6,120 nt of DNA from an uncultured Spirochaetaceae bacterium (GTDB lineage: Bacteria; Spirochaetota; Spirochaetia; Treponematales; Treponemataceae), in NCBI GenBank assembly GCA_902797925.1, contig CADBUT010000264.1, forward strand, positions 1 through 6,120. Reading direction: 5' to 3'. The position numbers were made by a program, and so were the translations under genes. Below, piece by piece: positions 1 to 4,825 of the stretch. How positions within the stretch are numbered: position 1 is the first letter of the stretch; each line of letters begins with the position of its first letter. A model generated the notes under the pieces. The model saw only the letters and a program-made list of their open reading frames with translations, made no database searches and was not told the DNA's origin.

Positions 1-1
1 C

Positions 2-934
2 TTAGACGGCGAAAGCCTTGTGCGCTCAAGCAGACTATGCGCCAAAGTTGACAACACCGCCATTTTAGACGGTTTTCAGCTTTATCAGCACAACTTTATA
101 TTGACAGACAAGGGCAGCTGGGCTGTGGTGCAGCAGGGCATGAATGCACAAACCAAAACGGCAAGGCGCTATCACTGGTGTTCGCTTAATCTTGATTCAT
201 TTGTGGAAACGCCGCACACTGGCGTTGTGGGCGAAAACCGCGGCTCAATCTTGAACTTGACGGCTGAAAAAGCCGCGCCGACCCGTTCCGGCATTTTGAG
301 CCTTGCAAAGGAAGAGCCTGACAAAATTATTGCAGAATCTGCAAAAGTGTTTGCAGATTCTCATGTTCAGGCTGCGGCCGCTAACGGCCAGCTTGATTTG
401 TTTGCAGACGAAAGCACGGCGGCAGTAGAAACGGCGCAAAACTATAAGACGCTCGTAATGCCGGCAAGGCATCATCTTGAAGCGGCAGACGTTGATTTAA
501 AGCGGCTCGGCGCAGTTTTGGTGCAGGCTTATGAGTCAGAGCCTGAAAACTTTGAGTCACTGCTGCTTACTCCGGGGCTTGGGCCGCGCACGGTGCAGTC
601 GCTCACGCTTGTAAGCGAAGTAATCTACGGCACACCGAGCCGCTTCAGCGACCCTGCGCGTTTCAGCTTTGCACACGGCGGCAAAGACGGTCACCCGTTC
701 CCGGTTCCGCTCAAAGTATACGATGAAACTATCCGCGTCCTCGGCGAATCAATCGAAAAGTCTAAGCTCGGCTATGACGATAAATCGCAGTGCTTGAAGC
801 GGCTTCATGCGGCGGCTCTGCGCATCGAAAAGAACTGTGCGCCAGAAGCAGACTTTGACGCTGTTATCGCCCGCGAAAAAACCAATTCCAAAGCTTGGGG
901 CGGCAAAACAGTCGGCTGTAACCGCAAGTCTTAA
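2..934 (+). CDS. DUF763 domain protein, 5'-truncated by window edge
   Basis: The frame is open from the first complete codon at position 2, so the true start lies outside the window; the GTG at position 20 is internal to the family domain and is not a start. About 310 codons are visible, and DUF763 proteins are usually near 400 residues, so roughly the first quarter is missing. Recognisable family blocks, in order, are SRLCAKVDN and DGFQLYQHNF near the edge, WAVVQQGMN, TARRYHW, ETPHTGVVG, then LLLTPGLGPRTVQSLTLVSE (a helix-hairpin-helix-like GLGPRT segment), the hallmark DPARFSFAHGGKDGHPFPVP, and YDETIRVLGESI. The ~60 residues between the two conserved halves are Ala/Glu-rich and probably a linker. 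The biochemical function of DUF763 is not established; the GLGPRT segment hints at nucleic-acid contact, which is inference only. The stop at 932-934 lies 3 bases from the stop of the convergent carbamoyltransferase gene, with no terminator between. Family assignment is firm; function is unknown. Confidence 0.9.
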   Translation, partial: LDGESLVRSSRLCAKVDNTAILDGFQLYQHNFILTDKGSWAVVQQGMNAQTKTARRYHWCSLNLDSFVETPHTGVVGENRGSILNLTAEKAAPTRSGILSLAKEEPDKIIAESAKVFADSHVQAAAANGQLDLFADESTAAVETAQNYKTLVMPARHHLEAADVDLKRLGAVLVQAYESEPENFESLLLTPGLGPRTVQSLTLVSEVIYGTPSRFSDPARFSFAHGGKDGHPFPVPLKVYDETIRVLGESIEKSKLGYDDKSQCLKRLHAAALRIEKNCAPEADFDAVIAREKTNSKAWGGKTVGCNRKS

Positions 935-937
935 AAG

Positions 938-1948
938 CTATTTTGCCGGTTTCCAGCCGAGCGTGGCGGCGATTACGGCTTTGATGGTGTGCATTCTGTT
1001 TTCAGCTTCGTCAAAGACGTGCGACTGTTCAGACTCAAAAACTTCGTCGGTTACTTCCATTTCAGTTATGTTGAACTTCTTGCCGACTTCTTTGCCGATT
1101 GTTGTTTCAAGATTGTGGAACGACGGCAAATCGTGAAGGAAAATCGCTGTAGGTTTTGCAAGCTTCATTACAGATTTATTTACCTGATAAGCTTTTAAGT
1201 CTTTTATGCGTTCCGCCCAAACTTCGTCAGGCTCTCCCATAGAAACCCAGACATCGGTGTAGATTATGTCCGCGTCTTTTGCGGCTGCCTTAATGTCGCT
1301 TGTGCATGTTACAGAGCCGCCGCTTTCTTTGCACCATTTCTGACATTCGTCGCGCAGCTCTTTTGCAGGAAAATACTTTTCCGGCGCGCATGCCGTAAAG
1401 TTTAAGCCCAATTTTGAGCAGACAACTGAAAGAGAGTTGCCGATGTTGTAGCGTGCATCGCCAAAATAGACGAGCTTCAAGCCTTTGAGCTTGCCGAAAT
1501 GCTCGCGGATTGTGAGCATGTCTGCAAGCATTTGTGTCGGGTGGAATTCGTTTGTAAGGCCGTTCCAAACAGGCACGTCAGCATATTTTGCAAGTTCTTC
1601 GACAATTGACTGCTCGAAGCCTCTGTATTCAATGCCTTCGTACATGCGGCCAAGAACGCGCGCCGTGTCGGCAATGCTTTCCTTTTTGCCGATTTGTGAA
1701 CCTTCGGCGAGATATGTGGTCATTATTCCCAAATCATGTGCGGCAACTTCAAATGAGCATCTTGTGCGTGTGCTTGTCTTTTCAAAAATCAATGCGATAT
1801 TCTTGCCGCGCAAAGTGTCAACTGGAATGCCTTTCTTTTTCTTGTCTTTTAAATCAGCGGCCAAATCCAAAAGATAGATTATTTCTTCCGGTGTAAAATC
1901 TTTAAGAGTTAAGAAATCTCTGTCTTTTAAGTTCATGTTCAGTTTCAT
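938..1948 (-). CDS. argF: Ornithine carbamoyltransferase with atypical HDLP catalytic loop
   Basis: This 336-residue protein has the normal length and order of blocks for an ornithine transcarbamylase, which makes citrulline from carbamoyl phosphate and ornithine in the cytoplasm. Visible motifs are the carbamoyl-phosphate loop STRTR (59-63), GRMYEGIEYRG (100-110), VWNGLTNEFHPTQ (127-139), FGDARYNIGNS (162-172), the ornithine loop DVWVSMGE (232-239), and ENRMHTIKAV (316-325) with its conserved Arg. The oddity is residues 272-279, HDLPSFHN: the family has HCLPAFHD, so the ornithine-contacting Cys is Asp273 (GAT codon at 1130-1132). The start at 1948 is chosen because GAGGTG lies 5 bases upstream and the protein begins at the family's usual N-terminus. 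A longer in-frame opening to 2116 would translate intergenic repeat DNA. No other arginine genes are adjacent, so anabolic (argF) and catabolic (arcB) roles cannot be told apart; the symbol is provisional. The overall fold is certain; activity on ornithine is likely but less sure given the loop. Confidence 0.93.
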   Translation of the reverse strand: MKLNMNLKDRDFLTLKDFTPEEIIYLLDLAADLKDKKKKGIPVDTLRGKNIALIFEKTSTRTRCSFEVAAHDLGIMTTYLAEGSQIGKKESIADTARVLGRMYEGIEYRGFEQSIVEELAKYADVPVWNGLTNEFHPTQMLADMLTIREHFGKLKGLKLVYFGDARYNIGNSLSVVCSKLGLNFTACAPEKYFPAKELRDECQKWCKESGGSVTCTSDIKAAAKDADIIYTDVWVSMGEPDEVWAERIKDLKAYQVNKSVMKLAKPTAIFLHDLPSFHNLETTIGKEVGKKFNITEMEVTDEVFESEQSHVFDEAENRMHTIKAVIAATLGWKPAK

Positions 1949-1953
1949 AATGC

Positions 1954-1959
1954 CACCTC
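1954..1959 (-). promoter_or_regulatory. Shine-Dalgarno of the carbamoyltransferase gene
   Basis: On the minus strand GAGGTG stands 5 bases before the ATG at 1948. It is a strong match to the anti-Shine-Dalgarno and decides the start in favour of 1948 over the in-frame ATG at 1936 and the longer upstream openings. Confidence 0.8.
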
Positions 1960-1979
1960 GTCTCATATAATAAGAAGAA

Positions 1980-2011
1980 ATTATAATAACACATGCCGCC
2001 AAACTTGTCGA
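1980..2011 (-). promoter_or_regulatory. Candidate sigma-70-type promoter for the carbamoyltransferase gene
   Basis: Read on the minus strand, TCGACA (2011-2006) is followed after 17 bases by TATTAT (1988-1983), which overlaps a perfect TATAAT (1985-1980, spacing 20). Either -10 would give a short leader of about 20-30 bases before the Shine-Dalgarno. No attenuator or riboswitch would fit in that space. The promoter ends just outside the palindromic element at 2019-2176. Confidence 0.55.
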
Positions 2012-2018
2012 GCCTGTT

Positions 2019-2176
2019 GTTTCGGGTTTGCCAATAAATCTAGTTCTGTAGATAAAGCCCTGTCGCAACCCCGTGATATTCGATGTGCACCGGTTACAAG
2101 ATTGCGCACAGCGCAATCTTGCAGGGGTTGCCGATTAAGCCCTTCCATAGATAAACCCCAGTCGCAACCCCGAAAC
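2019..2176. repeat. 158-bp composite palindromic intergenic element
   Basis: The outer ends form an inverted repeat: GTTTCGGGTTTGC (2019-2031) against GCAACCCCGAAAC (2164-2176), 12 of 13 complementary. Inside are two direct, degenerate copies of a ~50-bp unit (2024-2073 and 2124-2172, roughly three quarters identical). Each begins GGGnTTGCC and ends GTCGCAACCCCG, so each unit can itself fold end to end. The last 25 bases of the copies (2049-2073 and 2148-2172) differ at only two positions. Between the units lies a perfect 11-bp hairpin, CAAGATTGCGC (2097-2107), loop ACA, GCGCAATCTTG (2111-2121). There is no transposase and no obvious target-site duplication. It occupies precisely the gap between the two divergent promoters. 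It is probably a dispersed intergenic repeat or MITE-like remnant, but other copies cannot be seen in this window. Confidence 0.65.
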
Positions 2177-2180
2177 GCTA

Positions 2181-2209
2181 TTGCAAAGTTTTCCAATTTT
2201 CTGTATTAT
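2181..2209 (+). promoter_or_regulatory. Candidate sigma-70-type promoter for secG
   Basis: TTGCAA (2181-2186) and TATTAT (2204-2209) are separated by exactly 17 bases. An overlapping TATACT (2207-2212) is an alternative -10. Transcription would start near 2216, giving a leader of about 30 bases that contains the GGAG (2235-2238) ribosome-binding site 8 bases before the secG ATG. Confidence 0.6.
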
Positions 2210-2246
2210 ACTAGCGATTTGTAATATTTGAAGTGGAGTAATTGAT

Positions 2247-2600
2247 ATGAGCGTTATCAGTATAATTCTTCTTGTTGTTTTTGTAATCATCTGTATTTTA
2301 ACAGTAGGTATTGTTCTTTTGCAGAATGATGAAAGTGACGGAATGGGCGGCCTTTTTGGCGGTGCCGGTTCACAGGCTTTCGGTTCCCGTTCGGCAAATG
2401 TACTTACTAAAACAACATATGTTCTTGTTGCTTTGTTTTTCATTACAAGTTTTGGTCTTGCACTTTTGAATAAATCTTCTGTAGCTCCAAATCTCGAAGT
2501 TCCAAATGCTCCTGCACAGGAACAGAACGGCGAATGGTGGACAGAAAACGCAAATACTGAAACAACTGTAGAAAAAGTAGAAGCTTCTTCGGCTGAATAA
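2247..2600 (+). CDS. secG: Preprotein translocase subunit SecG
   Basis: This 117-residue protein is the small accessory subunit of the SecYEG channel in the inner membrane, which aids SecA-driven protein export. It has the two-helix layout of SecG: a first membrane segment at about residues 4-26, a Gly-rich cytoplasmic loop containing the family signature LLQNDESDGMGGLFGGAGSQ (24-43) and then AFGSRSANVLTKTT (44-57), and a second membrane segment at about 57-75. The tail (76-117) is polar and acidic with a Trp pair (EWW, 96-98) and is low in conservation, as is usual for SecG tails. The start at 2247 is supported by GGAG eight bases upstream and by a candidate promoter at 2181-2209. The gene is followed by an intrinsic terminator at 2623-2663, so it looks largely monocistronic. 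Identification is secure. Confidence 0.95.
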   Translation: MSVISIILLVVFVIICILTVGIVLLQNDESDGMGGLFGGAGSQAFGSRSANVLTKTTYVLVALFFITSFGLALLNKSSVAPNLEVPNAPAQEQNGEWWTENANTETTVEKVEASSAE

Positions 2601-2622
2601 ATTTTTTGTATAGCTGTATGAT

Positions 2623-2663
2623 TAAAGTCGTAGAATCCATGTGATTTTACGGCTTTATTTTTT
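2623..2663 (+). terminator. Intrinsic terminator after secG
   Basis: TAAAGTCGTAGAATC (2623-2637) pairs with GATTTTACGGCTTTA (2643-2657) over 15 bp with two G-U wobbles, around a 5-base loop CATGT. Six T residues follow directly (2658-2663). The T run is on the plus strand only, so it acts on secG transcripts. It lies just 23 bases before the next start codon. Confidence 0.88.
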
Positions 2664-2686
2664 CAGACATATTTGTTGAGGTTCAA

Positions 2687-3157
2687 ATGATATTAGGCGA
2701 AGTTTTTTCACCCAAAACAATGTGTGTTGAACTTGAAAGCGAAGAAAAAGAAGAAGTTCTTGCCGAACTTGTAGAGATTTTCGTAAGGGCAAACCCTGGC
2801 ATAGACCGTTCACAGGTTCTTGCCACAGTTGTAGAGCGCGAGAACAAGATGTCTACAGGCTTTTTGAAGAATGTCGCTGTTCCGCACGGCAGGTCTGCCT
2901 GTGTTGAAGGCATTCACGGTGTAATCGGAATTGCGCGCAACGGCATTGATTTTGATTCTTTAGACGGTGAACCTACTTATCTGTTTTTTCTGCTTGTTTC
3001 ATCGCTTGACGAGAGCGAGCTTCATCTGCGTGTGTTGAAGCGCCTTACCGAGCTTTTAGAGAAGGGCACTTTTTACGCAGATCTTTTGCAGCAGTCTTCT
3101 GCAGACGGAATGTATAAGGTGCTGTGCCGCTATGAAGATGAACTTGTGTCTTTTTAA
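2687..3157 (+). CDS. ptsN: PTS EIIA-type protein, PtsN (EIIA-Ntr) family
   Basis: This 156-residue protein has the length and motifs of a single-domain fructose/mannitol-class EIIA of the PtsN kind. RENKMSTGFLKNVAVPHGR (51-69) is the conserved active-site block, with His67 as the expected phosphorylation site; it is followed by GVIGIARNGIDFD (78-90) and YLFFLLVSSLDESELHLRVL (98-117), the usual second half. Such proteins accept phosphate from HPr and act as regulators, often of potassium or metabolic functions, rather than as sugar carriers. There is no EIIB, EIIC, HPr or rpoN beside it, which fits a regulatory role but does not prove it. The ATG at 2687 has TGAGGT (2677-2682) four bases upstream. 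It begins 23 bases after the secG terminator, so its transcription must come from read-through or from a promoter inside the terminator region. Family call is firm; the specific target is unknown. Confidence 0.88.
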   Translation: MILGEVFSPKTMCVELESEEKEEVLAELVEIFVRANPGIDRSQVLATVVERENKMSTGFLKNVAVPHGRSACVEGIHGVIGIARNGIDFDSLDGEPTYLFFLLVSSLDESELHLRVLKRLTELLEKGTFYADLLQQSSADGMYKVLCRYEDELVSF

Positions 3158-3161
3158 TAGA

Positions 3162-3277
3162 CGTGTTCGGAAACTTCAGCTTTCCGAACACGAACTTTAG
3201 TAAATTGCAATTTTGTAAGGCTTTAGCCTGAAAAATTGCTGACCTGTTCGAAAACTAACTGAGTTTCCGAACAGGTC
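3162..3277. repeat. Cluster of two related palindromes flanking a third hairpin
   Basis: The first hairpin is perfect: CGTGTTCGGAAA (3162-3173), a 7-base loop, TTTCCGAACACG (3181-3192). The second has a 16-bp stem with one mismatch: GACCTGTTCGAAAACT (3241-3256), loop AACTG, AGTTTCCGAACAGGTC (3262-3277). Both share the core TGTTCGGAAACT and its complement, so they are copies of one palindrome and can also pair with each other. Between them is a third structure: GCAATTTT (3207-3214) against AAAATTGC (3232-3239), enclosing AGGCT (3218-3222) and AGCCT (3225-3229). None is followed by a T run, so they do not look like intrinsic terminators. The first starts 4 bases after the ptsN stop and may stabilise its 3' end. 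The cluster resembles REP/BIME-type dispersed palindromes; that is inference. Confidence 0.7.
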
Positions 3278-3325
3278 GAATATTGGTACGGCAGGTTCAG
3301 TTTTTATAAAAAATTGAGTTGGAAT

Positions 3326-3367
3326 GGTTTCTGTTGATTCAGTACGGAATTAACAGAAACCTTTTTT
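3326..3367 (+). terminator. Intrinsic terminator upstream of the V-ATPase operon
   Basis: GGTTTCTGTTGATT (3326-3339) pairs with AATTAACAGAAACC (3348-3361) over 14 bp with one G-U wobble, around an 8-base loop. TTTTTT (3362-3367) follows directly. It would end any transcript coming from ptsN and insulate the ATPase operon. Confidence 0.88.
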
Positions 3368-3402
3368 GTTTTAAAAGATGATGCTTTTTTCAAATAAAGT
3401 GC

Positions 3403-3431
3403 TTGCTTTTATTGTGTTTTAGTTCTAAATT
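3403..3431 (+). promoter_or_regulatory. Candidate promoter of the V-type ATPase operon
   Basis: TTGCTT (3403-3408) and TAAATT (3426-3431) are 17 bases apart, between the terminator at 3326-3367 and the first ATPase gene. The leader would be very short (start near 3438) but still include AGGGT (3441-3445), the ribosome-binding site 6 bases before the ATG at 3452. Both boxes match the consensus only partly. Confidence 0.4.
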
Positions 3432-3451
3432 TATGTCTGTAGGGTATCTGA

Positions 3452-3754
3452 ATGGATCAAAATGTAATTGAGCATCTGTTTGATGTTGAACGTGGGGCTG
3501 CGGAGCTTTTATCAAATGCCCAGTCTGAATATGACAAACGTCTGGAAATTGCACACACTGATGCTGACAAAAAATTCAAAGAAGCATACGAAAAAATCAT
3601 AAATGAAAATGAATCTGTGTATGGAAAATCTGTAGAAATGTTCAAAGAAGAGCATAAAAAAGAACTGGATTTATTCTGTTCTGAAGTAGAAAACTGGCCT
3701 CAGAACAAGCAGAGCTTTAATGAATTGCTTGAAAAACTGTTTTTTAAAGCTTGA
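3452..3754 (+). CDS. Small coiled-coil V-type ATPase peripheral-stalk-like subunit (G/H type)
   Basis: This 100-residue soluble protein is strongly charged and predicted to be mostly helical. Residues 5-75 show the long run of Ala, Glu and Lys typical of a coiled coil (for example LLSNAQSEYDKRLEIAHTDA, 17-36), followed by a short C-terminal part ending NELLEKLFFKA. Its place as the first gene of a V-type ATPase cluster, its size and its composition match the small peripheral-stalk subunit (AhaH/NtpF/subunit G-H class), which forms a heterodimer with subunit E and ties the cytoplasmic head to membrane subunit I. No catalytic motif is expected. Its stop codon (TGA, 3752-3754) abuts the Shine-Dalgarno of the next gene, so the two are translationally close. 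Coiled coils are poor evidence of homology, so the role rests mainly on context. Confidence 0.6.
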   Translation: MDQNVIEHLFDVERGAAELLSNAQSEYDKRLEIAHTDADKKFKEAYEKIINENESVYGKSVEMFKEEHKKELDLFCSEVENWPQNKQSFNELLEKLFFKA

Positions 3755-3765
3755 GGTTGTTTTTA

Positions 3766-4776
3766 ATGTTAGATTCTTCTGGTTCTGTTGAGTATATCTA
3801 TGCAAAAACAAGCGGAATGCTCGCCAAGGCTTTTGTCGGTAAGCGTGCAAACAGGCTGTTTCAGGCAAAAAATCTTGCCGACTTGTGGCAGACTGTCTTT
3901 GAAAGTCCTGCACCGGCTGTTCCAGAAAACGTACTTGCTCAGACCATAGAAAAAAACGCAGAAAACCGTTTCTTAAGCGAATACATTTCTCTTGTTGATT
4001 CTTTTGACAGACCGGAGCCTGTGGCATTGCAGCTGCTCCGTTCTTTTGATTATTCAAACATCAAAAAGATTAATTTCGCATTGCGCACCGGCAAAAAAGA
4101 TTTGCCGGACGTTACCGACACCGGACGCTTTTCGCAGATTAAATACAGGGCGTGGCCTAACATTGCCAAAATGACTGAGGATGGCTGTTTTGCATGGGTT
4201 ACTGACGTTGTTGAGGCTAAAGACGTCAAAGATTTTGAGCACAAGCTTGACGCGCAGTATGTTGTTGATCTTTGGCACGCCGTAAAGAAAACAAGGGGCG
4301 AAGCAAAAGGAACCATTGAGGAGCTTATAAAAGAGCAGCTTATTTTACAAAATATTGTTTGGGCAATAAGGCTTAAACTGTATTATAATATGGAGCCGGA
4401 CGATGTGCTGGCTTATCTTGCAGGTTCTGGTACAGAGCCGCTTGAGAACGACGTGCTTATTGAGCCGGTGCTCAAGATTCTGCACAAGCCGCTTGATATA
4501 TATTCTGAATGGGCGTCATGGAATTATGCTGATTTGCTTAACCCGGCTGATGATGTTACGGCCTGGACTGTAGACCCGCGTTATCTGCAGCGCGCTGCCA
4601 GCAACAAGATTCACAAAATGGCTTTGCGCATGTTCCACAAATTTCCATGCTCAAGCGCTGTTCTTGTTCCCTGGTTTATGATACGCGAGCTTGAGCTTGA
4701 TTATATATGCACCGCGGCTGAAGGTCTTCGCCTTGATGTCGGCGAGGAAGAAACTAAAGAATTTGCCGGAGTCTAA
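3766..4776 (+). CDS. atpC: V-type ATP synthase/ATPase subunit C (V0D/AC39 family)
   Basis: This 336-residue, mainly helical protein is the central-stalk cap that couples the rotor shaft (D/F) to the membrane proteolipid ring. Family features are the N-terminal EYIYAKTSGMLAKAF (9-23), the block IEELIKEQLILQNIVWAIRL (184-203), which corresponds to the D-x-x-N-x-x-x-x-x-R helix, KLYYNMEPDDVLAYLAGSG (204-222), and the C-terminal IRELELDYICTAAEGLRLDV (306-325), matching the E-x-E-I...G...G helix of V0D proteins. Length is normal for bacterial and archaeal subunit C. The ATG at 3766 is preferred because GAGG (3753-3756), overlapping the previous stop, is correctly placed 9 bases upstream. A TTG at 3751 would be too close to any ribosome-binding site. 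No membrane segment is seen, as expected. A 49-base gap separates it from subunit I. Symbol use differs between annotations (ntpC, atpC). Confidence 0.82.
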   Translation: MLDSSGSVEYIYAKTSGMLAKAFVGKRANRLFQAKNLADLWQTVFESPAPAVPENVLAQTIEKNAENRFLSEYISLVDSFDRPEPVALQLLRSFDYSNIKKINFALRTGKKDLPDVTDTGRFSQIKYRAWPNIAKMTEDGCFAWVTDVVEAKDVKDFEHKLDAQYVVDLWHAVKKTRGEAKGTIEELIKEQLILQNIVWAIRLKLYYNMEPDDVLAYLAGSGTEPLENDVLIEPVLKILHKPLDIYSEWASWNYADLLNPADDVTAWTVDPRYLQRAASNKIHKMALRMFHKFPCSSAVLVPWFMIRELELDYICTAAEGLRLDVGEEETKEFAGV

Positions 4777-4825
4777 AGACTCTGATGTTTTATAGATGAC
4801 TAAATTTGTTTGGGAGAATGAATAA

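Noticed and set aside
1949..2116. In-frame extension of the carbamoyltransferase to a 392-residue protein starting at 2116
   Set aside because: The extra 56 residues translate the promoter and the palindromic repeat, have no family match, and the good Shine-Dalgarno belongs to the ATG at 1948.
1981..2196. 71-codon minus-strand reading frame spanning the intergenic element
   Set aside because: It is the translation of the two repeat units (giving similar RGCD-type segments) and overlaps the secG promoter; there is no ribosome-binding site evidence and no known domain.
1949..2246. Riboswitch or attenuator leader for secG or the carbamoyltransferase
   Set aside because: Both candidate promoters give leaders of only about 20-30 bases and the structured DNA lies upstream of them, so it would not be in either mRNA if the promoters are right.
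3162..3192. First palindrome as the ptsN terminator
   Set aside because: The stem is strong but is followed by AACTTTAG, not a T run; the structure at 3326-3367 is a far better terminator.
3751..3765. TTG start for subunit C overlapping the preceding stop
   Set aside because: No Shine-Dalgarno is placed for it, while GAGG at 3753-3756 fits the ATG at 3766, and the family N-terminus begins there.
3671..4057. Minus-strand 128-codon reading frame opposite the ATPase genes
   Set aside because: It lies antisense to two well-supported genes, has no recognisable domain and carries a composition expected of a shadow frame.
4769..4782. GAGTC-TAAA-GACTC hairpin over the stop codon of subunit C
   Set aside because: The stem is only 5 bp and no T run follows, so it is not a terminator; the gap to subunit I is short and the genes are best read as one operon.
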